From Paramecium sonneborni (lineage: Eukaryota > Ciliophora > Oligohymenophorea > Peniculida > Parameciidae), in contig CAJJDN010000148.1 of NCBI GenBank assembly GCA_905182985.1, positions 142,291 to 206,290 on the forward strand: 64,000 nt of DNA. Reading direction: 5' to 3'. The translations under genes were made by a program, and so were the position numbers. Positions 50,000 through 61,681 of this stretch are shown here, piece by piece. The notes below the pieces were generated by a model. The model made no database searches, was not told the DNA's origin, and saw nothing but the letters and a program-made list of their open reading frames with translations. The stretch's first letter is position 1; each line of letters begins with the position of its first letter.

Positions 50000-50806
50000 T
50001 CATTAGTTCAAAGATATTAATTTAATTGAGGATGATTTTAAAAATAACATTGTTTTTCTTTGTTTCTTAAAAAAATTATACATGCTTTAAACCTAAGAAT
50101 GTTCGGTTCTGCATATTCTTTTTTATGAGAATTAATCAGTATTTTGTCTAACAATAAATTGTTAGATAGGTCTCTTCATGAATGCATCAAAACTTCCCAT
50201 AGATGAATGTTTTTTTTTCAATTAACAAGGTGGTTCTTTTGAAGTCTAACTTTCATTGACTGTGTTAGCTTTTTCTATTTATAATAGTTATGGTAATCTA
50301 TCAAGTATATTTCTACTGCGAAATATGGAAATGCGAGGTCTTGATAGTCTCTACATTTTTCTTCTAATTGGATTGTATCGAAAGTATGTAAGTAATAAGC
50401 ACACAGCCAATACAAGTTTTCTAAATCTTCTTTTTATTGTTAATTTATGCATTTTAATTTAAATTGTTCCCCGTGATATCAATCGTTTATATTTTATACT
50501 TGTATCTCCAAATATAGAACCTTCTGTACTTTTAGCTCTTTATTGCGATTCAATTTCCTATTGTTTTTGTTCTATGTATGATCGATTCAATTAATTCTTG
50601 AAAAGTGAACGTGTATAATTCTTATGATTTGGTTTAGAGTTTAGAAGTGATTTAAGCATTGGATCAAAATGAACAATTTTTTATATTTACAAACGAATGG
50701 CTTGCATTTTTAAATCATTCATGTATTCTTCATGATTCCTTACTGCGATTGGTAGAATATTAAGAGTAAATATTCCTTTTCGTTTTAGTGTAGCTTTTCT
50801 TTTCAT
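50000..50806 (-). CDS. hypothetical basic protein, 268 aa, single exon
   Basis: An uninterrupted frame of 269 codons. It is Arg/Lys/Gln-rich: starts MKRKATLKRKGIFTLNILPI, has NYTRSLFKNQLNRSYIEQKQ, then KRRFRKLVLAVCLLLTYFRY (an IQ-like or short hydrophobic helix flanked by Arg) and RRKMQRLSRPRISIFRSRN. The RRFRKLVLAVCLLLTYFRYNP segment could be a membrane segment or an amphipathic calmodulin-binding helix. No family recognised. A plus-strand frame over 50256-50462 is its shadow. Confidence 0.6.
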
Positions 50807-51404
50807 ATACAAAATAGGAAATTTTTGTTAAATATTTTAATTCTAATATTAAAAGAAATCTTCAATTATATTAATGAATTTAACCAAATTAATATTTTAG
50901 TAATAAAATATAATTATTTTTTTCTATTAAAAGTCTTAAATAATAAGAGATTGTACTTAAAACTTTAATGAAATTTATTATTATCAAATTCTCATTTTAA
51001 TAATAATATAAAATATTTTATAATTCCTTCTAATTTTTTAAGAATATGAGTAAATTGATTAATAAACTAAAAATGTGAATATATAATAGTGATTTGATGT
51101 AACTTAATTTTTTTTTCTAATTTAATAAAAGAATGGAGAAAGGTTGCTATAATGTCTAAGCTGAAAGAATTGATATTTTAAATATAGAAAATGAAAAATT
51201 TTAATTCTATGCATTTACTTAAGATAATAACAATATAAATGTATAATTGAATCATAAACAATATATTATTTTCTGAAAATGTAAGAATAGAACTAAAGTT
51301 TAAACTAAAAATAAAATGATTATTTATAATGAATTTTAGTAGTTGATTGTGTATAAATGTGTTTAAAAAATTAGAAATAAAAGATTATATAAATTAATAA
51401 TATT
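50807..51404. other. 598-bp region with a short frame that may be an upstream exon
   Basis: Mostly AT-rich. ATG 51133 opens a 47-codon frame (MEKGCYNVQAERIDILNIEN...) ending in TGA 51274-51276. It looks peptide-like but cannot be joined to the bZIP gene at 51405 with a standard short intron. It could be a 5' exon, a tiny gene or decay. Confidence 0.35.
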
Positions 51405-52797
51405 ATGGATAAACATATTGGGATGGAAGCTGAAAATTTCCATATATCAGGTTTATAGTATATCGATATAATATAGGTAATATAGAAAATGAATAAATTG
51501 GGGATTATGAGAAAGATTATTAGTCTTGTCATGGAAATAGAAAGGAATTTCCAGTGATTAGAGTGTTTGAAGATTCTTGTTCAGATTTACCTCAATCAGA
51601 TCAACCTTTTGAAAATTAAGGAGACTCAATCTTTGATGATTTAGGACTTGAAAAACTCTAAGTTTAATCTGTTCATAGTGATGGAAGAGCAACATCTTGG
51701 AGTCATACTGATGATAACAATTCTTTAAATAAGCAACATCTCAAAAGGTCATCGATGAGACAATAATTAAGCAGCAAAATAGTAGAGAGCAATTCAGAAC
51801 TATTTAATGTACATTATGCTAAAAGTCTTTACACAAGCAAAATCAGTTAATTAGTAGATAAATAGATTTCAACCAACCCTAAATCAAATCGACTATCGTA
51901 ATTATATATTTCAATTAATTTGATAGAAAGAGTCAATAAAAGATTAAAAGAAAGTCATCTCATTAACTTATTGAAACTTCGGATTAATCTGAATAAAAAA
52001 GTTCTTAACACTCAGGAGGTGAAATGTCAGAAGACAAATTAGCTAGAAATAGAGTTGCAGCTAAAAATTCAAGAGCAAGAAAGAGGCTATATTTTGAGTT
52101 ATTAGAAACAAAGGTTAAGGATTTGTAGGATGAAATTGATAGATTAAATGAACTTTGTTAAAATTAAGCTAAATAAATCTAAAAATATAAGGAGTGTTAA
52201 GAAAATGTAACAATTTAAAAATCATTCTAGTATTAGAATCAATTAGAGAATTAGAAAAAATTAATAGAACAATTAGAAGTTTGTTAAATCAAGGATTAAG
52301 ATCAAAATACAACTCAATTTATTTTAGAATAATTGAAAGATTGCCAACTAAATTCTGATAAGAATACAATTGGAAATTAATATATTGATAATTTATTGGA
52401 GATTTTGTTACCCATAGAATAAAAATATATTATATATAGTTATGATCAAAACAAAGATATATTATCTGACTTTTAAGGGTTATTTATTAAATTATAAATT
52501 TAGCTCATTTCTCGAATGGACTAAAGAAGCATTTCAACTTATGAATATTAATCAAGATTAATGTAGAAGAATAAAAAAGAACAAAGAGAAGTTAAATAGT
52601 GTTAAAAAAAGTATAACAAGGTAATAAATTAAATAAATTTGTTTAGTTGTATAAATAATCTATACAATTCAGTCAAGATGATAGTTAATGAAACCTAGAA
52701 AATCGAATAAGTTTGGAAGACGATTTATGAAGTATTGGAACCAGTTCAATTGAGATCTTTGATTTTGTTAATTCATTAAGTAAAATAACTTAAATGA
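51405..52797 (+). CDS. bZIP transcription factor, copy 1, 445 aa
   Basis: A Ser/Gln-rich N-terminal half (DSCSDLPQSDQPFENQ; RATSWSHTDDNNS) is followed by the basic region NRVAAKNSRARKR (bZIP consensus N-x7-R/K) and a leucine-zipper-like heptad helix (LLETKVKDLQDEIDRLNELC, then Gln-rich coil to QLEVCQ). A C-terminal domain of unknown type ends KTIYEVLEPVQLRSLILLIH. Two introns, 26 nt (GTTTA...TATAG) and 29 nt (GTAAT...GATAG), leave 446 codons. A further GTAA...TTTAG motif near 52620 was not spliced because it would end the protein early and remove the part shared with copy 2. It likely binds DNA as a homo- or heterodimer with copy 2. Confidence 0.82.
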
Positions 52798-53007
52798 ATT
52801 CTTTTAGAATTAGCATAGACCAGTGTTTGATTGTAATAATTTATTTAGCGATTGTAAATATTTCAGACAAAATTCACAAGTAACAAAGTTAAGTATACTT
52901 TTTAGAATTAAAATAATCCAAACTGTTAACGGCCTGCAAATCTAAGATAATATGTGAAAAAAATAATTGATTAATGATATATATATATATTTTAAAACTA
53001 ATAATTG

Positions 53008-54614
53008 ATGTGTGATCCTATAATTAGTGAGCAATATTATTTCAATGAGTACTTATATATTGTCAAATCTATATAGTTCATGTGATGTGAATGCTAATTA
53101 GATTGAATTTTCTGGAATAACAGATCCCTTTTTAAGAAATTAGAATTAAAAACGATAAGAATTTCCAAAAATACAAATTTTTGAAGATGTTGACAATGTG
53201 AATAAAAATTATGGACCGAATTAGATTTAATTAGAAGAAATAAGAATGGATAGGCTGAAAATTATGAATGATAGCTCTGTAGAAGCTTAGCCTAGAAGTG
53301 GAAGTGATGGCGATAACTCTAGAGATGCTAGTTAAAATCATTAGAGGAGAAAAAGATCAAGTATTCTGTTGTTCTAAATTTAGAAAAATATATGAAAGAA
53401 GAATAAAAAAATTTTAAAGATTCATTATAATCCTAGATTATTTTGAATGTAGGGTATACAAAGAGTACTTACACAAATAAAATTTAGAATTTAGTAAAGA
53501 AAGAAAACAATGGTTAATTAATAGTAACAACAAAAGCAAGATAATCGTATTGAAATATTTTGATTCATTTTTAGAAGGAGTTAGTAGAAATTGGAGAGAA
53601 AAAATGAATAGCAAGTGTTATTAAATCTTTCACATAGTGATTAATCTTCATCAGAAAATCCTGATTCCCTTAATGATGGAAACCTAGATCCTAGTCGTTT
53701 AAAATAAGTGAGAAACAGAGAATCAGCTAGAAATTCTAGAGCTAGAAAAAAAATATATTTTGAATTATTAGAAACTAGGGTTCAAGAATTATAAGATGAA
53801 AATGATAAATTGAGGGAATAATGCAATAATTTATCAAAATCTATTGAAAATTATAATAAATAACAGGATAAAGTAAGTTATTATATAAATGTATAAGTTT
53901 TCTCAATTTTTGGAATAATAATAAAAATTATTTGAAAGATTAGAAGTTTGCATAAATCAAGGAAAAGATGCTACAGAGATTGAAATATTGTTAGATGCAT
54001 TAAAATATAGAACATCTTCAAATAAGTAAGAAAGGATAGATGCTGCAAAGTCATACTCATATTCAATATTGGATGTTTGTTTGCCATTATAGACAAAATA
54101 TTTGTTTAGTATTTTAGATGATAAAGATTTTTTTTCTTAAAATTCTAGGTAAATATATATATTTATATATATTTTATTGAAGAAATTACACAGATTATTT
54201 GAGAGATATTTTTAAGAAAATGGACACAAAGAGTGATGATTTCGGAAATAATAATGAGAAAATCAAACAGAAATTGGGAGTAGCCAAATAAAATATGTTA
54301 GAGTAATAATTTTAATTGATATTCTAAAAAAGTTCTTATAAAAAGATTAAATAGGAGATTAAATTAATACAGAGTGAAGCTAGTAAAGTTGATTTGTTAT
54401 GGGAATAATTGAAAGAGAAATTATAACCCTAGATATTAGCATAATGTTTATTGGCTCTTCATAAGGTATGGATAAGAAGTATATATAGAATGAATTCAGA
54501 GCAGAGTTTTAAGCATCAACTATATTTAAGAAACATAAAGATAAAAAAGAATTAGGAGGGATGATATTAGAATAATAATCATTGTAACGTAAATAAGTAA
54601 AAAAATGTAATTGA
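53008..54614 (+). CDS. bZIP transcription factor, copy 2, 481 aa
   Basis: This tandem paralogue of copy 1 shares architecture: an acidic/Ser-rich N-terminus, SQQKLERKNEQ, then NRESARNSRARKKIYFELLE and a zipper LLETRVQELQDENDKLREQC, the QKLFERLEVC helix and a C-terminal domain with LKEKLQPQILAQCLLALHK. Six introns (28, 23, 28, 25, 34, 23 nt) leave 482 codons; the 25-nt intron at 53873-53897 and the 34-nt intron end AAG. The 25-nt junction is fixed by alignment with copy 1 (KFSQFLEQQQKL against KSFQYQNQLENQKKL). The last intron is the least certain; without it the protein ends at TGA near 54560. Basic region ARNSRARKK is more canonical than in copy 1. Confidence 0.82.
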
Positions 54615-54634
54615 TTTTAATGTGTAAATATTAA

Positions 54635-55962
54635 TCATTCAATTGTTTTATTTTGAAAACTCAAGACTTTATATTTATTTTATTGAAATGAGGGCTTTGA
54701 AAGATCTGAGCTTATTCTAAAAGAGCTTTATTTTTTGGATAAACTTGATTAACTGACATTTAACAAAGGATGATTTAATGTTGGAGTTTGATCAAATATG
54801 GAAAATTCTAATTGATTGTTTATATTATCTTTAGAAAGAATATTAAGTTAAACAATCTCTTAAAAGAATAATTGAATAGAAAAGTCTAATTAAGTTTTAG
54901 ATGCCAAAGTTTTTTCAATTAAAAGTAATGTTTATTACATTCCAATTTGAGCGATAACATCATTAAGTGCTTTTTTATAATTAGAGATTGAATTCTCATC
55001 AAGATTAGGTTGATCTGCCAATAATCCTTAAAGATAACAATTGATTAATTATTAATCCAAGATTTCCTATATAAGATTATTAATTATACTTAATCTTAAA
55101 TATATCCAATATATATGATTTAACATAATGGAAGGCCTCCAACATTAATCTGTTAGATTTCTAATTACTTGAAGCTTTGAGGATACTGATGTGAAAAAGG
55201 ACTTAGAAAAGAACATAAATCATTAGTTTAAATATTTGAAGGTAATACAAGGACGATATTTGGTGAGAGTTAGAAAGCCTTAGTTAAATATTAATATAGT
55301 TGAGAATCAAGTTGAATATGGTTGAGATATTGATATTAAATAATTATTGCATCTGCTTTTTCTTGTCTTTAAAAAAAGGAAGTTAAGTATATGTTCTGTT
55401 TTTGTTAAGAGTAATAGTGAAATTATTAAATATTATATTTGGCATTGTCATTATTTTGATCTATAGAGTAGGAATCTACTTAGATCGCATTGAATTAGGC
55501 AATTTCAATTGATAAGTTTCCAGGTCCAGTAATTGCATCTACTATTAATCCTTAAGTAAATGAAGTTACTCTTTTAGCCAAATATTAAGTAACACAAAAT
55601 GGGAGAACTGATTTTAATTATTCATGGGTTATTATTAATTCATGCATATAGGGGAATATATAAGGCATAAGTTCTTATAATTATTAAGAATTTAGTGATT
55701 ATCTATTAATGAATATTGAATGTATTTCTTTAGAAGTATTTTTAATTTTTTCTCCTAACTTTTTAAGAAGGAAATTGTGTAAAGTTACTTTGGCTGTACA
55801 TAAAGAACCTGGCATGCCATAGAAGGCAAAGGGAGAATCATACTTATTGGTTGTTTTATGTAGTTGAGTTTATTATTTTTTGGCAAAGCAACAGTTAATT
55901 TTCTAGAGAAAGGTTTAATAACATGATAACTTAGGATTTTTGTTTTTGTTATAATTGTTCAT
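54635..55962 (-). CDS. TGS1-like RNA cap guanine-N2 methyltransferase homologue, 434 aa
   Basis: The N-terminal ~280 residues resemble trimethylguanosine synthase, which hypermethylates caps of snRNA and snoRNA. GLIVDAITGPGNLSIEIAQ occupies the SAM-binding motif I position (TGS1: -VD-F-G-GGN-IQFA), followed by IQVDSYSIDQNNDNAKYN (V-AIDIDP-KI--A--N), and the C-terminal strand pair NIVLVLPSNIQ and LEIQQINVGG matches the TGS1 end (V-FLPRN, VEIEQNFLN). A ~140-aa Ser/Gln/Leu-rich tail follows after a 23-nt intron, leaving 435 codons. The SPPWGGP substrate motif is not recognisable and motif I acidic/glycine residues are altered, so activity is uncertain. Convergent with bZIP copy 2, 20 bp between stops. 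Confidence 0.6.
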
Positions 55963-55983
55963 GAATTAATTTAAATATATATT

Positions 55984-56283
55984 TCATTATTTAGTTACTT
56001 TTTGTGTGCTTTTATTTTTAAGTATTGACGGTGAAGATTATTTAGCAAGTGGAGAAGGTGATTTGTAAGATTAATGTCGTTTTTAGGATCTATCAAAAAT
56101 CCATACTTGATTTTATTAACTGAATCTAAGGGTTTTAATGGGTTTACCCTTACTTTCTTCAGTATTCAAGATTTATGCGAGATCATCTTTATCAGATTCT
56201 GGAAGAGGAGTATCTGAATCATCTCCATCAGTTTTAATGAGTTTCTCACTAACTTATTATTAAGCCTATCCAATACAGCTCAT
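55984..56283 (-). CDS. small hypothetical protein, 99 aa
   Basis: A clean 100-codon frame: MSCIGQAQQQVSEKLIKTDG, an acidic stretch (DGDDSDTPLPESDKDD), GKPIKTLRFSQQNQVWIFDR and a basic Ser/Pro tail (SYKSPSPLAKQSSPSILKNK). The order acidic-then-basic and non-random composition support coding. No domain recognised. It lies 21 bp upstream of the methyltransferase homologue on the same strand. Confidence 0.5.
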
Positions 56284-56575
56284 TAGAGCTATTATTTTTT
56301 GATATTTATTTGATTTATAATAGTGTGTAGAATTAAGTATTCAAAAGAAATTATGATAACTAATTATAATTTTGTATATTGATGTATTTTCAAATATATC
56401 ATTTCATTTTACTGCTTTTGCAAAATGTTTTTAACAAGAAATTAGTAAACAGAAAATGTAAATCAAATATGGTATCAAAGGACAAGCATTGCTTTCCTCA
56501 GTAGCACAAGCATAAGTATCACCAGACACATACATTAAATAGTGTTAATCTTTTCTGTTATCTTAGACTACCAAC

Positions 56576-58734
56576 TCAATTCAAAATCATACTTTCATTA
56601 TACACTCTAGAATTCTCCAAAGTTGTCCCCTTAATTAATCCATTGTATTGAATCAATAACACAGCTATACATGCCCCTATCAATATTGCAACACTTCCAG
56701 CATGACCTAAAATTGATCCAAACACCAATGTCATTATTGTAACAAACAATATATTATATGCAACATATAAAATACTGTGAGTATATTTGAATTTTGTAAA
56801 TTCTATTATTCTTATATCCTTTAAGTAATTCAGTTTCCCTTCTGCCTCATCTGATGGTTAAAATATAAACTAATTATTCTAATATCTTATTACATAATTT
56901 TTTGCAACATTAATTATTCCCCAAGTATTTATTCCTCTACATACAAATATCAAACTAAAACCAATGAATAATCCTAAGAATCCTTCATTTTGTAAAAAGA
57001 GTGAATTTAATGCAGTCGGATATTAATAAAGTTAAGCTCCAATAATTCCAATTGATACAAGAAAAGCTGTACCTGCATTAGTAGCTTTAAGGAATATCAT
57101 ATAATTTTTGGTTTCCCAATAGATCTAAAATATCTTACCTTAGACATCAGATATAAAATGAGCAAAACATGTTAATTTATAAGAATCAGATGAATTGGAT
57201 CCAATAAAGAATATTACTCCATAGATAATAAATAGTGAAACATATCCAGAGGCTGTAAAGAGTAATCCTGCAAATCCTTCAATTGAATATACAATAGTAA
57301 TGAGAAGGAACATCAAAACTGTTGGAATAGCAGAATACAAATCTCCCAAATAATTTGAGAAGATCAAATTCATAGGTAATATACGATCACTTGTTGCTAA
57401 TCCCTATTTGATCATAATAATTTACCATATTTCTAACATTTGGACAACCATGAGATGTGAACCATTCAAATATACTGATATGAAACACATTAAAAATCAA
57501 CCCTAATAAATAACACCAACATGCATGCATTGATGATTTACCTGAGAAATCAATATCTTTAGTATTTTCTCCTTTAAGAGTGAATTTATCAACAAGGAAT
57601 GAAAATGGAAATGAGACATGAACAATAAATGAAATTACAGCAGCTATAATAACTTACCATCTAACATTAAGAGAAGCAAACGATCCTGTCTCTTAATCTG
57701 CACAAATAGTTTTCAAAAAATAACAAATAATAAATCCTAAATATCCTATACATATCAAATAGATAGGTCCCAAAATAAATGCACTTCTATTTTCACTATC
57801 CAATATTTCAGGACTATTAATCACTATTTATGAGATAGCACAACATAAAAATAAGAGTACAAATCCTGTATCTAGAAAATTAACTATAGTATTTCCTGCT
57901 TATTAAGATACCATATATGCTAATCTAGTCAATTATGAGATATTATTATTGCCAACACTTAAATTTAAATCTGCTCTAATGAGACCGAATGATGCTGTTT
58001 TTAATGATCTACACATTATAGATATTCCTTCTCTATAAACAAATCCACCCAATATCACTCCCATTAAATAGCCAATCATTAATATTGATACTTTCTCATA
58101 TTCTTATTTCTTCATATTTCCTCCCCAAACTGCCACATTGAAGTAATACATTAAAACATACATTCCAAATAATAAACTAAACAATAAACTTGCTATTGCA
58201 AATCCACATGAGTACATGTATCCAAAACTCTCTTCTTTTGAAAATTATGACTTAATATTTGCTAAATATTATTTACTTGTATTAAAGCTCTTGTCAACGA
58301 TTTGCTATTTGTTGTAGTTACATAATATGCAAATAACATCACCGTTATAGCTCCAATAATTGCATTGAACATAAATGAAAATGGATAGTCAATAAACCAT
58401 ATATCGACAGCCAAAAAAAATAGAAATAAAAGTAGAATCATGTACAAAAATTATGCTAGCCATAATCCTCCTATTGATGTTTCTATTAAATCCACAATTC
58501 CTGATAAATATTATGGTTCTACTGTAGGTCTATAGGAACTGGGTTAAATATCCTCTACTCCTAACAAACCTCTAAGTTGATCACTTACAAAGTCTTATTC
58601 ATCTTTATATTATGATGTAAAACCCTATTAATAATGCAATAATTTCTTACTTGTGCTATCAAATGCACAAAATACCAAACTATTCCCAAAATACAGGTCA
58701 AAATTATCACTATCACCGATCCTAACCAACCCAT
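56576..58734 (-). CDS. V-PPase-like multi-pass membrane protein lacking pyrophosphatase catalytic motifs, 694 aa
   Basis: About 14-16 hydrophobic helices and overall order match H+-translocating pyrophosphatases: N-terminal GIVWYFVHLIAQ, NAIIGAITVMLFAYYVTTTN, GFVYREGISIMCRSLKTASF, RNMGLATSDRILPMNLIF (V-PPase G-ATN-I-GL--G), FISDVQGKIFQIYWETKN and the C-terminal HAGSVAILIGACIAVLL then RVYNESMILN. However DVGADLVGKVE, DNVGDNVGD, DNAGG and GDPFKDTSGP are replaced by non-acidic residues, so PPi binding and hydrolysis look impossible. Introns: 26 nt (TAG), 26 nt near 58230-58260 (AAG) and 22 nt near 57400 (TAG), leaving 695 codons. It is a likely pseudoenzyme or transporter-like protein. Confidence 0.7.
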
Positions 58735-58767
58735 TTATAAAAACGAATAAAAATTAATTTATTATAA

Positions 58768-60210
58768 ATGAATAATACCTAAACATTGCTAACTCAACAA
58801 ATTCTCGATTATTTGAACTATTATACGACATACATACCAAATAACAACGATCTTAAATCACTTTCAAGAGAATTTATTCAACAGTACTCTAATCGTAAAT
58901 AAATGCTTTAAACTAAACTTAATTTAAGTAACATCAAGCAGTTAGATATTTCTACCAAGATTGAACATTCATAATAATAGAATCTTACATATCACACATA
59001 ATTTGCACAATTAGAATAATCATAAGAATAGATCATTTAATAAATTGACAATAAACAATCTGAGTTAGTTTAGATGGAGAAAAGATAATCATTTAAAAAA
59101 CCTAATTCTAAATAGTAAAAACTACTTGAATTAGTTGAAGGTCTTGAAATTTGTGAAAATACATTGGAAACAGTGAAATCTGAATTCAATGAAAATCACA
59201 AAATTATCGAATGGGAATCTTCCCTGAATTAATAATTAAAATAAACTTATGATAAAGTAATTCTTATCGTATTATTATTAAGTTGCAAAAATAAAATGAA
59301 GAAAATATTCTAACTATCAATTAACTCAATTAATCCATGTCAAATAACAATAAGAAAATCATTAAACTTTTGTAATTAATCTCTGATCTCAGACAAATGA
59401 TAGTTAATTAAAAATCCACAAATCAATCAAATTAATCCTCTCTCTAAGTTGATGAAATTAGTATTTCTATTAGAATCTATTTTAGAAATAATTGAATCTC
59501 TTATAGAAAAGATTGAAAATACAAAGCTTCCAGGTAAATAGTAATAGGAACACGAAATCCTCAATTTAGTTTAGCAAATGATACACTTAAAAGAACAATC
59601 AAATGCCATTAAAATTAATCTACCATTAAAATTAGAATAAACAGAAGATTTAGTAACTTGTGATCGCACTTTTAGCACCCCAAGATTTTAAAATAGTGTA
59701 AGAATTAAAGCTAATGATATTTTACCATAAGCAAGGATTAGAACAGAAGCGGATGAAAAAATGGAATATGCTTGTGAAAAGAGAATTTCAACAGATTGTG
59801 GATTTTATGAAGAAGACGAACATAATAATGAAGATATTTAATTTTTGAAAGTTCCTTTTTAATCTAAGAAAAGTTTAAATTGTGAAAGAGCCAAAAAGAA
59901 AAGATAAAGTTATATTTCAGTAGCTTCATTTTCATCTGAAACATCTAGCAATAATAAATATATAAATTTATAAGATGAATTAAATTATTTAGGTGAAATT
60001 AATGAATATTATTGCACTAGAAAATTTATTGATGATTAATTGATAATTGCACCTTGCCAAACACCTTTGGAGTAATCTATTGAAATTCATCCAAAATAAT
60101 AGGATCCTGTATAAGAGAAACCTAAATGTTAGTCTATGATTAAAAAGGTATTAGGAGTTGGATTAGGAATAGGATTGAGTATTGCTTGCTATAAGTTTTT
60201 TAAAAAATGA
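58768..60210 (+). CDS. tail-anchored coiled-coil protein, 463 aa
   Basis: The N-terminal ~270 residues are a Gln/Lys/Glu-rich coiled coil (NRKQMLQTKLNLSNIKQLD; ELVEGLEICENTLETVKSEF; IIKLLQLISDLRQM). An acidic/Ser-rich middle follows, and the C-terminus is a short hydrophobic segment MIKKVLGVGLGIGLSIACYK-FFKK, typical of tail anchors. Topology suggests a membrane tether or SNARE-associated golgin-like protein on an internal membrane. Introns: 26 nt at 59257-59282 (ends AAG) and 25 nt (GTATT...TTTAG), leaving 464 codons. It is divergent from the V-PPase-like gene with 33 bp between starts. No family assigned. Confidence 0.65.
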
Positions 60211-60282
60211 CATAGAATACTTATGAAATATTTGTTATAAATTTTTAACGGAAAAAAAACATTAATTAAATTTTGTTTGTAA

Positions 60283-60997
60283 ATGAATTACTATTATCCT
60301 GCCTATTAAAGTCCTCAATCTTCCACTAACTTCATTAATTGTGTTCTTGATTTTGATAGTAAACTCTACATAGGAGATGCTTAAGCATTTTAATATTATC
60401 AAAATTATGATGTAAAAGCCATCATATCTTTTTCAACAGAACAAAGTAAAGATATAAACAATATTTTGAATAGATTTTCAAGCTAATTCAGATGCTGATC
60501 AAATGATTTTACAGGTAAATGATCGTCCATAATGTGATATCTCTGGATCTTTTGATAAAACCAATAAATTTATAAAAAAACATATGGAAGATAATCATAA
60601 TGTACTCGTGCATTGTGTAGCTGGAAAATCTAGGTCTGCTACTATTGTGTTAGCTTATCTTATGTACTCTTAAGATTGGACATTATAAGAAGCATTGATT
60701 TATTTGAAAAGTGTAAGACCATTGGTATGTCCAAATCCAGGATTCATTAGATAATTGTTAAAATATGAAGAGAAACTATTTGGTTAAGTAAAAAGCAATT
60801 TAACACATGATATTACACCATATTATAATGTCTAAAAAGCAGATACCATAATACCAGAAGGGCCAGCTGTTTCAAGAAATTATTAAGTTGATTAAAATAT
60901 GTATGGTAGAAGATCCTCTTTTGTTTCACCACCATCTCAATTAATTGGACATTAAAGATAATTTTAATAATTCTAATATGGATGGAGATATTATTGA
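60283..60997 (+). CDS. dual-specificity protein phosphatase
   Basis: The 228-aa protein has the DSP fold: LYIGDAQAFQ at the start, VKAIISFSTEQ, then the active-site loop HCVAGKSRSATIVLAYLM (HCxxGxSRS), with Asp general acid candidates in NDRPQCDISGSFD, and VRPLVCPNPGFIRQLLKYEE (typical RP-PN-GF--QL). A ~60-residue Gln/Tyr/Ser-rich tail ends QFQQFQYGWRYY. One 28-nt intron (GTAAA...AATAG) splits TEQ-NF and leaves 229 codons. It dephosphorylates Ser/Thr and Tyr, possibly of MAP kinases; the substrate is unknown. Confidence 0.9.
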
Positions 60998-61104
60998 ACT
61001 AATTCTATATTAAAATTATTGTTTCCACTTACTTTAATAAAAAAACTATATTTTTTTTAGTTAACGAAGTTGTTATTAATTTTAATAATTTGTAAATAAC
61101 ACAA

Positions 61105-61407
61105 ATGGTAAACTCTACAATATTGACCAACACAAAACAAATAAGAGGATTTAGTTTCTAATTGAAAAAACCTAAAACATAGAAATCCATTTCAATGGCA
61201 TCATAAAGGATAAGAAGAGGTTTTTCTTTTGTAGTTGAGTAATGGAAAATTAGTAAATTTTAATCACAGCTTTTCTCACAAAATGAGTCACTTATATAAT
61301 CCTCCATCTCAATAGCTAGTTAAGATGTTTCAATTATGAACTCAGAATTTAGCATCGCCAAGAAAATTCGTGGTTTCAGTTTTGTTAGAAACAAGAAACA
61401 ATTATGA
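61105..61407 (+). CDS. small Ser/Lys-rich protein with RGFSF repeats, 100 aa
   Basis: An uninterrupted 101-codon frame. It contains three copies of a short basic motif (IRGFSFQLKK, RIRRGFSFVVEQ, KIRGFSFVRNKK), each preceded or followed by a Ser-rich block (SISMAS, SISIAS, EFSIAK). The repeats use different codons, which argues that selection acts on the peptide. Arg-rich motifs followed by Ser resemble basophilic kinase sites, but this is inference. No signal peptide or TM. An alternative frame over the same DNA has two TGA codons. Family unknown. Confidence 0.5.
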
Positions 61408-61681
61408 ATATGACTAGCATATTATAATCAACTTTTATATTATTTTAACTAATCCCATATCGTGAGTAAATTGCACTACTTATTCTAATCCATATCATCA
61501 ATTCTATTAAACCACAAAATTTTGTAATCTTATTCACTTTTACAACTAAAAATTACAAAAAAATGTTTAATCGAATAAATCACTAAATAAACAAAACAAG
61601 TTATTTCAATAAAAAGAAGAATTGAATGTGTATCTAGATTAGAGAATATATGATGTTAATTTATGCAGCTATTTATATTAT
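61408..61681. other. 274-bp region, possibly upstream exon of the next gene
   Basis: The frame of the next gene stays open from about 61470 (PYHQFYQTTKFC...) without an ATG, so an upstream exon with an unidentified junction is possible. Confidence 0.3.

Noticed and set aside
50256..50462. Hydrophobic plus-strand frame of 68 codons
   Set aside because: It is antisense to an uninterrupted 268-codon minus-strand frame with more protein-like composition.
52620..52646. Possible GTAA...TTTAG intron in bZIP copy 1
   Set aside because: Splicing it leads to a stop after about 13 residues and removes the C-terminal block shared with bZIP copy 2.
55129..55330. Plus-strand frame starting MEGLQHQS
   Set aside because: It has internal TGA codons and overlaps the well-supported methyltransferase homologue on the minus strand, so it is a shadow frame.
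55500..55870. Plus-strand frame with PVIASTINPQVNEVTLL, looking like an extracellular domain
   Set aside because: The opposite strand gives a longer, intron-consistent frame with methyltransferase motifs (435 codons in all). The plus frame needs TGA read-through.
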